Under the pieces are notes generated by a model, which searched no databases, had not been told where the DNA came from, and saw only the letters and a list, made by a program, of their open reading frames with translations. From Corynebacterium glucuronolyticum (lineage in GTDB: Bacteria > Actinomycetota > Actinomycetes > Mycobacteriales > Mycobacteriaceae), in contig JALFAQ010000077.1 in the NCBI GenBank assembly GCA_022772305.1, positions 1-33,253 of the forward strand: 33,253 bases of DNA. The letters run 5' to 3'. The position numbers were made by a program, and so were the translations under genes. Below are positions 10,802 through 19,568 of this stretch, in pieces (the stretch's first letter is position 1; each line of letters starts with the position of its first letter).

Positions 10802-11926
10802 TTGCGCGAACATAAGGAAATTGGCATTGGCCGCGAGGCCCGCACGACGTATCACCTGGATGACATCGCCGTCGTTCCGTCGCGACGCACCCGCAGCTCC
10901 AAGGACGTCGACACCCGCTGGAAGATCGACGCCTACGAGTTCGAAACCCCCTTCCTCTCCCATGCTACCGACGCACTAGCCACACCCGAGTTCATCATCG
11001 AGATGGACAAGCAGGGTGGCCTCGGCGTCATCAACGCGGAGGGCCTGTGGGGCCGCGAAACCGACCTCAACGCCGCCATCGAGCAGATCCGCGAAGCGCT
11101 TGAAGACGAAGACGACGAGTGGGCCGCCACCCGCGTCCTCCAGCAGATGCACCAGAAGGAGCTCGACCTCGACCTCCTCGGTGAGCGCATCGCCGCCGTC
11201 CGCTCCGCCGGTGCCATCGTCGCCGTCCGCGTCTCCCCGCAGCACGCCCGCGAGCTCGCCCCCGTCCTGCAGGATGCCGGCCTGCACGTCCTCGTGGTGC
11301 AGGGCACTGTCGTCTCCGCGGAGCACGTGACCAAGGAGGGCGAGCCACTGAACCTGAAGGAGTTCATCGGCTCCCTGGATACCCCGGTCATCGCTGGTTC
11401 GGTGTCGGATTACCACACGGCGCTGCACCTCATGCGTACCGGCGCCGCCGGCGTCATCGTCGGCGCAGGCGACACCACCAACTGGGCAACCTCCGGCATC
11501 AATACGCCGATGGCCACCGCCATTGCGGACGCTGCCGCCGCGCGTCGGGACTACCTGGACGAGACGGGCGGCCGCTACGTGCACATCATCGCCGACGGTG
11601 AAATCGAGTTGACGGGTGATGCCGTGAAGGCCATTGCCTGTGGTGCCGATGCCGTCACGCTTGGTGCACCGCTGGCCAAGTCCAAGGAGGCCGCAGGCGA
11701 GGGCCTGTACTGGCAGGCGTCGGCTGCGCACCCCAAGTTCCCCCGTTCCATGGTGGAGCAGGTTGCTAACCGCGACGAGCTGGTGAGCCTGGATTATGTT
11801 CTCCACGGCCCGAGCTCCAGCCCGCTTGGCGAGTTCAACTTCAATGGTGCGCTTCGTCGCAGCATGGGAAAGTGCGGCTACACGGACCTGAAGAGTTTCC
11901 AGAAGGTTCAGCTAGACCTCGTATAA
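10802..11926 (+). CDS. guaB3: GuaB3 family IMP-dehydrogenase-related protein
   Basis: This 374-residue protein has the IMPDH barrel without CBS domains. It starts at a TTG (10802-10804) preceded by AAGGAGATTACA; the strong Shine-Dalgarno decides the start. The loop that in true IMPDH carries the catalytic cysteine reads VGAGDTTNWATSG here, so the enzyme should not perform the standard IMPDH reaction. GuaB3 paralogues are an actinobacterial and cyanobacterial group encoded next to guaB2. The 3' end overlaps the convergent HNH gene by 19 bp. Confidence 0.9.
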   Translation: MREHKEIGIGREARTTYHLDDIAVVPSRRTRSSKDVDTRWKIDAYEFETPFLSHATDALATPEFIIEMDKQGGLGVINAEGLWGRETDLNAAIEQIREALEDEDDEWAATRVLQQMHQKELDLDLLGERIAAVRSAGAIVAVRVSPQHARELAPVLQDAGLHVLVVQGTVVSAEHVTKEGEPLNLKEFIGSLDTPVIAGSVSDYHTALHLMRTGAAGVIVGAGDTTNWATSGINTPMATAIADAAAARRDYLDETGGRYVHIIADGEIELTGDAVKAIACGADAVTLGAPLAKSKEAAGEGLYWQASAAHPKFPRSMVEQVANRDELVSLDYVLHGPSSSPLGEFNFNGALRRSMGKCGYTDLKSFQKVQLDLV

Positions 11927-12993
11927 CGCATGGCGCCCAGCAGCGCGACGGGATGTTCGTTGCGCTGCGGGGGTCCGCCCCCGGGCGGTGGCCTTCGGTA
12001 GGTGATGCCGCGGATTTTCACGAGCGCGCCGTGCCGGGGGTTGTTCGCCCAGCCGTTGTGGAAGCGGCACAGGGGCGAGAGGTTTTTAACGTTAGTAAGT
12101 CCGCCGGCTTTCCACGGCTGGTTGTGGTTGACTTCGCAGGTGTCGGCGGGCTGGTTGCAGCTCGGCCAGGCACACATGGGGGATTCGGCAGCGCACATGA
12201 TGCGCTGCTTTTTTGTTGCGGTGCGCCGGAAGCGGTAGGCGTCGACGGCACCTTCCTCGGGGTGGACGAGGACGACGTGCCCTTGCTCGAGGAACGCCTG
12301 CCGTGCGAGTTCCGCACCGCGCACCCGGGAGCCGTCGGTAAGCCCGACGATGATGTCGTCGCCGTCGCCTCGCTCGATCCGCGTCGCTTCGTCGAGCCCG
12401 ACGATGATGGTGGTTCTGGCCATCCGTACCGGCCCGGTTCCCTCCAGTAGTAGCTTTTCGACGGCCTGTCCCAGCGTCACCCCATTCTTCCGCGCGTAGT
12501 CTCGCGCCTCGAGTTCCCGCTGCCGCAGCGTGTGCTCGTCGGCTTCGATGACGAGCCGTCGGCGCAGCGTGTTCTTGACGTCCGCGAAGCGGGCGGTGGG
12601 CGTGGTGTCGGTGTCTTGGGTGGGGGCGGGGTTCCACTCGTCGAGAAGCCGACTGGCCTCCCGCGAGATATCCACGTCGTGGCCGCGCACCTTGCACAAC
12701 ACCTGGCGCATCGGCCACGCGTTGTTCTTGTTCTTCAGCTTCTTCACCTGCTTCTCGATGAGCAGCAGCTGCGCAACTGATTTCCCCGTCTCAGTGGCGT
12801 GCGCGACGGCCGCCGCCTGCATTCGCGAGGACCGCGTCCGCGTGCAATAGACCCCTGCGAGACGCTCCAGGTTTTTCGCCTGCGCGCGCGAAAAGCCGTG
12901 CCGCATGATCTCGGTGTACGCCATGCCGGCCCCACCCTGTACGATCTCCATTCCGCGGGATTGCAGTGCCCCCAAGGTTTCAAATGCCCCCAT
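11908..12993 (-). CDS. DUF222/HNH endonuclease domain protein (13E12-type)
   Basis: This 361-residue protein has an alpha-helical DUF222-like N-terminal region and a C-terminal HNH nuclease motif: CAWPSCNQPADTCEVNHNQPW, then NLSPLCRFHN, with the HNH histidines and flanking zinc-type cysteines. Such 13E12-family proteins are abundant in actinobacteria, are often associated with mobile DNA, and have no settled physiological role. I choose the ATG at 12991-12993. It lacks a close ribosome site but is preceded by TAGGAT and exactly seven bases, the leaderless promoter pattern. The frame continues upstream to a TTG at 13029. It is 23 bp downstream of the DCC gene. Confidence 0.85.
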   Translation of the reverse strand: MGAFETLGALQSRGMEIVQGGAGMAYTEIMRHGFSRAQAKNLERLAGVYCTRTRSSRMQAAAVAHATETGKSVAQLLLIEKQVKKLKNKNNAWPMRQVLCKVRGHDVDISREASRLLDEWNPAPTQDTDTTPTARFADVKNTLRRRLVIEADEHTLRQRELEARDYARKNGVTLGQAVEKLLLEGTGPVRMARTTIIVGLDEATRIERGDGDDIIVGLTDGSRVRGAELARQAFLEQGHVVLVHPEEGAVDAYRFRRTATKKQRIMCAAESPMCAWPSCNQPADTCEVNHNQPWKAGGLTNVKNLSPLCRFHNGWANNPRHGALVKIRGITYRRPPPGGGPPQRNEHPVALLGAMRYTRSS

Positions 12994-13000
12994 GGGGCTG

Positions 13001-13006
13001 ATCCTA
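13001..13006 (-). promoter_or_regulatory. Leaderless -10 element of the HNH gene
   Basis: On the minus strand TAGGAT is followed by CAGCCCC (7 nt) and the ATG at 12993. This TAnnnT-N7-ATG spacing puts the transcription start on the start codon. It is inferred from spacing alone. Confidence 0.5.
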
Positions 13007-13016
13007 AAGTAGCCTC

Positions 13017-13319
13017 CTAGACCCTGCAACCGCTAGCGGAACACCGCCGGTGAGAGGCGATAAACCGATACGCCGGCGCGAACATAGGCCAGCACAGCAT
13101 GCGCCCGGCGAAGCGGATGGGCAGCCATCTCCCGTGTGCAGCTAGCGCCCTGCCGATGGACGCGTTTTCCACGTACTCGAGCCCGGCGGCGCTGCGGTAG
13201 ATGGCGGAGTCGTCGAGCTGCGCGGGCTTCACGGCAAGCCCGCGGGTGAGCCGGGCGAGCAGTCGGGCGCTGCGTGTACAAAAACCGCAGGTGCCGTCGA
13301 AGTAGAAGGTAGGAGTCAT
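13017..13319 (-). CDS. DCC-family thiol-disulfide oxidoreductase
   Basis: This 100-residue protein begins [21 protein letters not shown]; the DGxCxxC motif (C11, C14) defines the DCC (DUF393, YuxK-like) family of predicted thioredoxin-fold oxidoreductases. The C-terminal [17 protein letters not shown] is the usual second conserved region. Substrate is unknown. The ATG at 13317-13319 has no ribosome-binding site and lies only nine bases from the divergent guaA ATG at 13329, so the two transcripts must share a minimal promoter region. Confidence 0.83.
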   Translation of the reverse strand: MTPTFYFDGTCGFCTRSARLLARLTRGLAVKPAQLDDSAIYRSAAGLEYVENASIGRALAAHGRWLPIRFAGRMLCWPMFAPAYRFIASHRRCSASGCRV

Positions 13320-13324
13320 TACGT

Positions 13325-13330
13325 TAGAAT
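13325..13330 (+). promoter_or_regulatory. Putative -10 of guaA
   Basis: TAGAAT is followed by seven bases (GATACTC) and the in-frame GTG at 13338, which would make guaA leaderless. The hexamer overlaps the alternative ATG at 13329 and sits between the divergent guaA and DCC starts. Confidence 0.5.
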
Positions 13331-14879
13331 GATACTCGTGACTCAAGGCCCAGTATTAGTTGTAGATTTCGGCGCTCAGTACGCGCAGCTGATTGCTCGT
13401 CGCGTGCGTGAGGCGCGCATGTACTCTGAGGTAATTCCTCACACGATGCCGGTGGAAGAGGTGAAGGCGAAAAACCCCGCGGCGCTGATTCTGTCGGGTG
13501 GCCCCTCGTCGGTGTACGAGGATGGTGCACCGGCGCTGCAGGAGGGGCTGCTAGAGCTCGGCGTGCCGGTGTTCGGTATCTGCTACGGCTTCCAGGCAAT
13601 GACGAATACCCTGGGTGGTACGGTGGCTGCGACGGGGGATCGCGAGTACGGCCGTACGAAGCTCAACGTCGACGGCGGCGTGCTGCATGAGGGGTTGTCC
13701 GCGCATAACGTGTGGATGAGCCACGGTGATTCTGTGAGTAAGGCGCCGGAGGGCTTTACGGTAACGGCGACGTCGGCGGGCGCGCCGGTGGCTGCGTTTG
13801 AGTGCCCGGCAAAGAAGATGGCGGGCGTGCAGTATCACCCGGAGGTGCTGCATTCGGAGCACGGCCAGGAGGTGCTTACCCGGTTTCTGACGGAGATCGC
13901 CGGGCTGAAGCAGGAGTGGACGGCCGAGAATATCGCTGATGAGCTGGTGGAGAAGGTTCGCCAGCAGATTGGTGATGGTCGGGCGATTTGTGGCCTGTCG
14001 GGTGGTGTTGATTCGGCGGTGGCTGCGGCGATTGTGCAGCGCGCCATCGGTGACCGCCTGACGTGTGTGTTTGTGGATCATGGTCTGCTGCGTGCGGGGG
14101 AGCGTCAGCAGGTGGAAGAGGACTTTGTGAAGGCGACGGGCGCGAAGCTGGTCACCGTCGATGAGTCCGAGGCGTTTTTGTCCAAGCTCGCCGGGGTGAC
14201 GGAGCCGGAGGCGAAGCGCAAGGTGATCGGTGCGGAGTTCATCCGCTCCTTTGAGCGCGCGGTCGCCGGTGTCCTTGATGGTGAGGACGTGGGCTTTTTG
14301 GTCCAGGGCACGCTGTACCCGGACGTTGTTGAGTCGGGCGGTGGTTCCGGTACCGCCAACATTAAGAGCCACCACAATGTCGGTGGGCTTCCCGACGACG
14401 TGGAGTTCGAGCTTGTCGAGCCCCTCCGTCTCCTGTTCAAGGACGAGGTTCGCGCCGTCGGCCGCGAGCTCGGCCTGCCGGAGGTCATCGTCGGGCGCCA
14501 GCCGTTCCCCGGCCCGGGCCTTGGTATCCGCATCATCGGTGAGGTCACCCGCGAGCGACTCGATATCTTGCGCGCCGCTGACCTCATTGTTCGTACGGAG
14601 CTTTCCGACGCCGGGTTGGACAACGAGATCTGGCAGTGCCCGGTCGTGCTCCTGGCTGATGTTCACTCCGTCGGCGTTCAGGGCGACGGTCGCACGTACG
14701 GTCACCCGATCGTCCTGCGTCCGGTGACCTCTGAGGACGCGATGACTGCAGACTGGACCCGCGTCCCCTACGACGTGCTGGAGAAGATCTCCACGCGGAT
14801 CACCAACGAGGTGCCGGAGATTAACCGCGTGGTTCTCGATGTCACGTCGAAGCCCCCGGCTACGATCGAGTGGGAATAA
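13329..14879 (+). CDS. guaA: GMP synthase (glutamine-hydrolysing)
   Basis: GuaA aminates XMP to GMP using glutamine. The 516-residue protein has an N-terminal class I glutaminase (GICYG with catalytic C85; later the QYHPE histidine/glutamate pair) and a C-terminal ATP pyrophosphatase domain (PP-loop LSGGVDSAV, near 224) with the dimerisation domain ending in [11 protein letters not shown]. Two starts compete: ATG at 13329 (MILVTQGP) and GTG at 13338 (MTQGP). The GTG fits a leaderless start because TAGAAT lies exactly seven bases upstream. The last 20 bp overlap the end of the convergent decarboxylase pseudogene. Confidence 0.96.
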   Translation: MILVTQGPVLVVDFGAQYAQLIARRVREARMYSEVIPHTMPVEEVKAKNPAALILSGGPSSVYEDGAPALQEGLLELGVPVFGICYGFQAMTNTLGGTVAATGDREYGRTKLNVDGGVLHEGLSAHNVWMSHGDSVSKAPEGFTVTATSAGAPVAAFECPAKKMAGVQYHPEVLHSEHGQEVLTRFLTEIAGLKQEWTAENIADELVEKVRQQIGDGRAICGLSGGVDSAVAAAIVQRAIGDRLTCVFVDHGLLRAGERQQVEEDFVKATGAKLVTVDESEAFLSKLAGVTEPEAKRKVIGAEFIRSFERAVAGVLDGEDVGFLVQGTLYPDVVESGGGSGTANIKSHHNVGGLPDDVEFELVEPLRLLFKDEVRAVGRELGLPEVIVGRQPFPGPGLGIRIIGEVTRERLDILRAADLIVRTELSDAGLDNEIWQCPVVLLADVHSVGVQGDGRTYGHPIVLRPVTSEDAMTADWTRVPYDVLEKISTRITNEVPEINRVVLDVTSKPPATIEWE

Positions 14880-16208
14880 CCTCCAGAGCCTGACGAATGT
14901 CCTTCACCAGTGCCTCCATATCCTCCGGCGTTTCGTCGGGGGAGATGGTGCACAGGCGGAGGACATTTTTATCGTTGAGGGTCGTTGTCCAGATGCCGGC
15001 GATATTGTGACGGCGCAGGTACTCGGCAAGCTGCACGTTGCGCTCCTCGCTGCCGGTCGTGAACGTGACACGCCGGCGTGACGATGCTGATCCCCTCGAC
15101 GGTGGCGATCTCCTTCTCAAATAGCTTCGCCACGGCGATGGAGCTGTCGATCATCTGCGTCAGGCGCTCGGTACCCACCGTCTGCAGGGTGAGCTCGGGT
15201 CCCATGTCCCACCAGTCGGGGTTCTGGGAGCCGCCCTCCACGTCCTGTAGGTACTCGCCGCCGGCGCTAAACGCGCGGACGAGGTCCGTGCGGTCCTTCA
15301 CCAGGAGCATGGCGAGGCCGTAGGTTTGGAACAGTCACTTGTGCCCGTCCCAGGCCATCGAGTCGCAGCGCTCGACACCGTGTGCGTCATCCTTGTGGGA
15401 GCTTAAGACCACGGAGCCACCGTAGGCACCGTCGACGTGGAACCACAGGCCGAACTCCTCGCAGATATCGGCAATCGCATCGAGCGGGTCGATGGCGCCG
15501 GTGTTCGTCGTGCCACACGTGCCCACAACCGCAAGCGGTTTCAGCCCCTTCGCGCGGTCCTCCTCGATCGCCTCGCGGAGGACATCCGGCGGCATGCGGA
15601 AGTGCTCGTCGACAGGCAAAATACGCGGGCGCACGCCGATGATGCGCAGCGCCTTATTTACCGACGAGTGCGTCTGCTCGGTGGTGTAGACCCGCGCGAG
15701 GGGAATCTCGTCTAGGTCAATACGGGACTCGCGGGCTGCCATGAGCCCGGTGAGGTTCGCCATCGAGCCACCGGAGACGAGGATGCCGCCGCGGTTCGGG
15801 GCGCTGATGCCGACAGCCTCGCACGCCCAGTCGAGAACCTGCTTTTCCAACGCGCTCGCGCCGGGGGACTGTGCCCAGTTGGAGGCGTGCGGGTTGTACG
15901 CCGTGGCGATGGCATCGCCGAGCCAGGAAACAGACTGTGCGGGGCCGGGGATGAAACCAAAGAACTGAGGGTGACGGAGGTTGGAGTCGTGCTCCAGGAC
16001 GTCGACTAGCTCCTTCGTTGCCTCAGTGAGGGGACGGCCGACTGCAGGGATCGCCGAGGGAGAGACCTTCTTGCGGTCCTCCTGGCGGGTGAGGAAATCC
16101 GCGCCGGGTGTGTACTCGCGGGGATCGTAATCGTTGAAGATCGACCCGATGAATTCCGTTGCCAGATCAGGGACGCGGGGGGTTGAAAGTTACAGGATTA
16201 CTTGTCAC
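14860..16208 (-). pseudogene. PLP-dependent group II decarboxylase, three lesions
   Basis: Read through its defects, this would be a pyridoxal-phosphate decarboxylase of the glutamate/diaminobutyrate/aromatic amino acid type, about 445 residues. Conserved pieces are HPQFFGFIPGPA, GILVSGGSMANLTGLMAAR, FHVDGAYGGS and the PLP-lysine motif DSMAWDGHK. Lesion 1: one extra base in a run of six C (16177-16182 on the plus strand) breaks the frame after MTSNPVTFN. Lesion 2: the codon after the PLP lysine is TGA (15335-15337) where the family has TGG (HKW), with the frame continuing as LFQTYGLAMLLVKD. Lesion 3: one extra base near 15070 shifts the last 70 codons. GTG at 16208 is the probable original start, with TAGACT seven bases upstream. 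Exact substrate is unknown. Confidence 0.85.
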
Positions 16209-16213
16209 GTTTT

Positions 16214-16636
16214 CTAGTCTAAGAACGCTGCCAGTCGCGTGCCATCCACATGCGGGAAGCTGATCCACACACCTGCCATACCAGCGACAAACATGAGCCC
16301 GGTGAGCACCGGGTGGGCGGGCGCCATGAGCGGGCTGAGCATGATGAGGAACCAGAGGGGAAACAGGGGAAGCAGGAACTGGATTTTGCTGCGGCCAGTG
16401 GAGGAGAAACCACCGTGCGCTTCGTAGTACGCGCGGAGTTCGCGCCGGTAGGGGTGCATGAGCATGAGGACGACGGCGACGACGATGGCGATGAGCGCGA
16501 CGGGTGCGGAGACCGCAAACGGCAGGCTCGTGGTCATGATGGCGGTGGCGATGCCGGCGAGTGCACTGGCTCCGATGCGGACGGTTGCTGGGGTGTTGAT
16601 GGGGGTGCGATGGGAGCGCATGGTGCCGTAGTACAT
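16214..16636 (-). CDS. Small membrane protein, unknown function
   Basis: This gene encodes 140 residues with about four hydrophobic helices (two near 20-55 and two near 85-125) separated by a basic loop HPYRRELRAYYEAHGG. I do not recognise the family. Several in-frame ATGs are available; the one at 16634-16636 is preceded by TACCAT and exactly seven bases, so I choose it as a leaderless start. The gene is divergent from imuA' with 51 bp between starts, and its stop codon is five bases before the decarboxylase pseudogene start. Confidence 0.65.
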   Translation of the reverse strand: MYYGTMRSHRTPINTPATVRIGASALAGIATAIMTTSLPFAVSAPVALIAIVVAVVLMLMHPYRRELRAYYEAHGGFSSTGRSKIQFLLPLFPLWFLIMLSPLMAPAHPVLTGLMFVAGMAGVWISFPHVDGTRLAAFLD

Positions 16637-16643
16637 GGTCACC

Positions 16644-16649
16644 ATGGTA
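16644..16649 (-). promoter_or_regulatory. Leaderless -10 element of the membrane protein gene
   Basis: On the minus strand TACCAT-GGTGACC-ATG gives a seven-base spacing to the start codon at 16636. No clear -35 is visible. Confidence 0.45.
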
Positions 16650-16650
16650 C

Positions 16651-16680
16651 TTGACGGGGCGGTTTGGGCGCGACTAAATT
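16651..16680 (+). promoter_or_regulatory. Promoter of imuA'-imuB
   Basis: TTGACG (16651-16656) and TAAATT (16675-16680) are separated by 18 bp, a good primary sigma promoter. The ATG of imuA' begins eight bases after the -10, so transcription should start on the A of the ATG, giving a leaderless mRNA. Confidence 0.75.
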
Positions 16681-16687
16681 GTGGGGC

Positions 16688-17341
16688 ATGGTTGGAACGA
16701 GCGTTCGAAATGGGGAGGTGTTCGAAAATGGGCGCCTCGCGCAGATTGCGAAACTGCGCGCGCGGATGGAGGCGATGGGCCCCACCGTCCCCAGTCGTGC
16801 GGTTATCGAATTGCTCGCCGGCGTTCCCGGTCTTCCTCGTCGCGCCGTCACCAGTATGAACGACTGCCCAGCGCTCGCCGTCGAGCTTATCGCACATGCG
16901 TCCGATTCCGGTGCGTTCGTGGCTGTTGTGGGGTGGCCGGAGCTCGTCCTCACCTCGGCGCTGGAGGGCCGTGGCAGCGCCGACAATGTGCTCGTCATTC
17001 CCGATCCCGGCCCGGACCCGCTGCACGTGGTCGGGCTCCTTGCCGAGCACATGGACCTCGTCATCTACCACACAGCGGCTGTGACGACCGTGTCGCCCAC
17101 ACGTGCGCGACCGCTCATGGCGAAGCTGCGCGAGGGGACGGCGGCCCTGGTGACCGTCGGTACGCGGTTGCCGTCGCCGGCGCTGACGCTGACGGGCCAC
17201 GTCGTCGGGTTCCGTGGCATCGCCCGGGGCAGCGGGCGGATCACGAGTGTGGTGCTGGACGTGCAGGCGGAGACAAAGACGCGTCGGACGGGGCAGACCA
17301 CGTTGTACGTGGGTGAGCGGCCGACGCTGCGGGCGGTGTAA
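16688..17341 (+). CDS. imuA': ImuA'-like RecA-fold protein of the SOS mutasome
   Basis: This 217-residue protein has a degenerate RecA-like core without a Walker A motif: VPSRAVIELLAGVPGLPRRAVTSM, then VVGWPELVLTSALEGRG and VLVIPDPGPDPLHVVGLLAEHMDLVIYH. Placement directly before imuB and its size fit the actinobacterial ImuA' accessory factor that works with ImuB and DnaE2 in mutagenic translesion synthesis. The ATG at 16688 is the chosen start because of the leaderless promoter; there is no Shine-Dalgarno. Codons 2-7 lie within a LexA-like box. imuB starts four bases after the stop codon. Confidence 0.75.
   Translation: MVGTSVRNGEVFENGRLAQIAKLRARMEAMGPTVPSRAVIELLAGVPGLPRRAVTSMNDCPALAVELIAHASDSGAFVAVVGWPELVLTSALEGRGSADNVLVIPDPGPDPLHVVGLLAEHMDLVIYHTAAVTTVSPTRARPLMAKLREGTAALVTVGTRLPSPALTLTGHVVGFRGIARGSGRITSVVLDVQAETKTRRTGQTTLYVGERPTLRAV
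16693..16708 (+). promoter_or_regulatory. LexA (SOS) box at the start of imuA'
   Basis: TGGAAC-GAGC-GTTCGA matches the actinobacterial SOS box TCGAAC-N4-GTTCGA at 11 of 12 defined positions. It lies 5-20 bases after the predicted transcription start, so bound LexA would block initiation or early elongation. SOS control of the imuA'-imuB unit follows from this. Confidence 0.75.
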
Positions 17342-17345
17342 GACC

Positions 17346-18887
17346 GTGCGCGTCATGGCGCTGTGGTTCCCCGATTGGCCGATTCACGCGGCGGAGCTGG
17401 ACGGGGGCCCTGCGGTCATCACAAAAAATGGCGCCGTGTGGGTGGCTAACGGAGCTGCCCGCGGGCGCGGAATCCGGCGCGGCATGCGGTTGCGGCACGC
17501 GCAGGCGCTCGCTCCCGGTATGCGCGATGCCGTCGCAGACCCGGACCGCGATGCCCGCTACTTCGAGTCCATCGCCTGTGGTCTCGACGATGTCGTCTCC
17601 ACCATCGAGGTTGTCCGCCCTGGACTCATCGTGGTGGACATGCGTGCGGCGGCGAAGTTCTACGGTGGCGAGGAGATCGCCGCGGAGAAAATCCTCGATG
17701 CTGCCGCCCGCAGCGGGGTGGACTGCCTCGCCGGAATTGCCGACGAAATCACCACCGCCTTCCTCGCCTCCCGCGCCGGCGCCATCGTGCCTCCCGGCGA
17801 ATCCGCTGCGTTCCTTGCACCCCAGCCCCTGGGACAGCTCGTGGCCGAGGAGGCGCTGCACTGCGACGCGGACGTGGTGCGGAAATTTGCCGACCTCAGC
17901 GTGCACACCCTCGGCGAGCTCGCAGCGCTCCCCTCCACCTCCGTCACCACCCGGTTCGGCGCCGCCGGCGGGCGCTGCCACGCCATCGCCCGTGCCGACC
18001 CCGGAAAGAAAGTCTCCTCTGCCGTCGATGCCCCGGACCTCAGTGTGACGATGGTTCCCGAGGACCCCATCACCCGCGTCGACGCCGCCGCCTTCGCCGC
18101 CCGCCACCTCGCCGCCCGCCTTCACGACGCGCTCGCCACCGCCGGGCTTACGTGCGCACGCCTCCTTGTCACAGCCGTATTCACCGGTGGGAAGGAGGTC
18201 CAGCGCGCGTGGCGCACTCGCGAGGATCTGACGGAGGAAGCCACCGCCGACCGCGTGCGCTGGCAACTCGACGGCTGGCTGACCGCGCGTGGCCCCGCCG
18301 AGGCCACGGACGGCGACGGGATCGTCGAGTTCACGCTCACCCCGCTGGAATGCCACGTGCCGGAGTCCACGGGCCTGTGGTCGGAGGGCAGCGCCAAGCG
18401 GGAGAAAGCCCGCCAGGTGGCCATGCGCCTCCAGTCCACCCTCGGCACTGACCGCGTACTTACGCCCGTGGAGTCCGGCGGCCGTGGCCCCACAGAGCGC
18501 GTGCACCTCGTGCCGTTCGGCGAGGACACCCCACCCCCGCGCCCCGTGGACGGCCCGTGGGCGGGGAAAATCCCCGCTCCCTACCCCGCGTGGCGGCACC
18601 CCTCCGCCCGCGTCCAGCTCGTCACCAGCGAGGGCCGCCCCGTCGCCCTCGATGCCGAGGCGCAGCTGACCGGCGAGCCGTTCGCACTGGCGTGGGGGAA
18701 AAAGCGGTTCGTTGTGACCGCGTGGGCGGGACCGTGGGCGGTGGATGGACGCTGGTGGGCATCGACAAGCCTGGGACAGCATGCGCGGATGCAGGTAGTG
18801 GGCAGGCAGGTGCGCACCGACGATGAACATGCGTGGCTGCTGCTGTGGCGCGCCGGTCGCTGGAGTGTGGAGGCCGTGTACGGCTAG
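17346..18887 (+). CDS. imuB: ImuB, Y-family polymerase-like mutasome protein
   Basis: ImuB is a catalytically inactive Y-family polymerase relative that links DnaE2 to the beta clamp. The 513-residue product starts at GTG 17346 (VRVMALWFPDWPIHAAEL), and the ALWFPDWP start is the family hallmark. The palm region GLIVVDMRAAAKFYGG lacks the paired acidic residues needed for catalysis. A helix-hairpin-helix-like part (VHTLGELAALPSTSVTTRFG, near 205) and a little-finger-like region follow. It is four bases after imuA' and so co-transcribed under the same SOS box. Its TAG overlaps that of the convergent lipoprotein gene in one CTAG. Confidence 0.9.
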   Translation: MRVMALWFPDWPIHAAELDGGPAVITKNGAVWVANGAARGRGIRRGMRLRHAQALAPGMRDAVADPDRDARYFESIACGLDDVVSTIEVVRPGLIVVDMRAAAKFYGGEEIAAEKILDAAARSGVDCLAGIADEITTAFLASRAGAIVPPGESAAFLAPQPLGQLVAEEALHCDADVVRKFADLSVHTLGELAALPSTSVTTRFGAAGGRCHAIARADPGKKVSSAVDAPDLSVTMVPEDPITRVDAAAFAARHLAARLHDALATAGLTCARLLVTAVFTGGKEVQRAWRTREDLTEEATADRVRWQLDGWLTARGPAEATDGDGIVEFTLTPLECHVPESTGLWSEGSAKREKARQVAMRLQSTLGTDRVLTPVESGGRGPTERVHLVPFGEDTPPPRPVDGPWAGKIPAPYPAWRHPSARVQLVTSEGRPVALDAEAQLTGEPFALAWGKKRFVVTAWAGPWAVDGRWWASTSLGQHARMQVVGRQVRTDDEHAWLLLWRAGRWSVEAVYG

Positions 18888-19492
18888 TCAGTGATGACGT
18901 CCATAACAAGCCGTGTGGGGTTCTCCAACACCCCGACGGCGAACGGCTTCTTCGGGCCACCGATGCCCACAACATACTGGCTGCGCCCCTCGAACGTGCC
19001 GCCGTCAGCGACTTCCTTAACCACCGGCAGGTCGGGTGTGGTGGCCTGCGAGCCGGGCTGCTCATCCACCTCGAAGGGGTACGTCGTGCCGTCGATGGCA
19101 ATATCAATGTACGAGTCTCCCGCGGGGACGAGCGGGTAGCCGCTGGCCTGCTGCGTGGGGGAGTCGGTGTAGGTGATGTAATAGCCGGGCGTGCCTGTGC
19201 CGGTGAAATCGAAGACGATCCGGTCGAAGCCCTGGTGGTGGCCGACGCGAATGTCCGTCACCACGAGGTCCCACTCGCCACCGGCACGCGTGGTCTTCAC
19301 GTCCATGTCCGCTTTACCGATCGGTGAAGCATCGGTTGTGGTGGGGTCAGTGTCCACGGTGGATTGTTTCGTCTCCGCGGAGGTGACGGTAGTGGATTCG
19401 GTGACGGCCTCGGGCACAGGCTGCTGCGCGGAGCAGCCCTGGAGGACGAGGGCGGTGGCAAGGCATGCGACGACAACAGCAGTAGGTTTCAT
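18884..19492 (-). CDS. Lipoprotein with AMIN-like domain
   Basis: The 202-residue product has a lipoprotein signal peptide (MKPTAVVVACLATALVLQGC, lipobox LQGC with C20), then a Thr/Ser-rich linker (about 25-60), then a globular domain from about residue 70 (WDLVVTDIRVGHHQGFDRIVFDF and PTRLVMDVITD). The latter fits the AMIN-like domain found in actinobacterial envelope proteins. It should be anchored to the outer face of the membrane. The ATG at 19490-19492 follows TACGGT and exactly seven bases, the leaderless pattern, though a GGTGG could also serve as a weak ribosome site. It is divergent from the Suc/Fer-like gene (76 bp apart). Confidence 0.82.
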   Translation of the reverse strand: MKPTAVVVACLATALVLQGCSAQQPVPEAVTESTTVTSAETKQSTVDTDPTTTDASPIGKADMDVKTTRAGGEWDLVVTDIRVGHHQGFDRIVFDFTGTGTPGYYITYTDSPTQQASGYPLVPAGDSYIDIAIDGTTYPFEVDEQPGSQATTPDLPVVKEVADGGTFEGRSQYVVGIGGPKKPFAVGVLENPTRLVMDVITD

Positions 19493-19499
19493 ACATTCC

Positions 19500-19505
19500 A
19501 CCGTA
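19500..19505 (-). promoter_or_regulatory. Leaderless -10 element of the lipoprotein gene
   Basis: On the minus strand TACGGT-GGAATGT-ATG places the -10 seven bases from the start at 19492. Confidence 0.45.
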
Positions 19506-19533
19506 GCGGGCGCGTGTGACGAAATGCCATCAG

Positions 19534-19561
19534 TGTGACCAAATTGTTGTAAAAGTACAAT
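19534..19561 (+). promoter_or_regulatory. Promoter of the sucrase/ferredoxin-like gene
   Basis: TACAAT (19556-19561) is followed by seven bases and the ATG at 19569; a possible -35 TGTGAC (19534-19539) lies 16 bp upstream. TTGT and ACAA flank the -10 as a short inverted repeat. The spacing predicts a leaderless transcript. Confidence 0.55.
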
Positions 19562-19568
19562 GGTGGTC

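Noticed and set aside
11908..13319. HNH and DCC genes as part of an inserted mobile element
   Set aside because: No transposase, integrase, terminal repeats or target duplication flank them, and their composition matches the surroundings.
16704..16730. Wider TTCGAA inverted repeat as an alternative LexA site
   Set aside because: The two TTCGA halves are 11 bases apart, which does not fit LexA spacing. The site at 16693-16708 has correct geometry.
16214..17356. A 380-codon minus-strand frame covering imuA'
   Set aside because: The portion above 16645 is an Arg/His/Pro-rich shadow of imuA'. The real gene is the small membrane protein ending at 16214.
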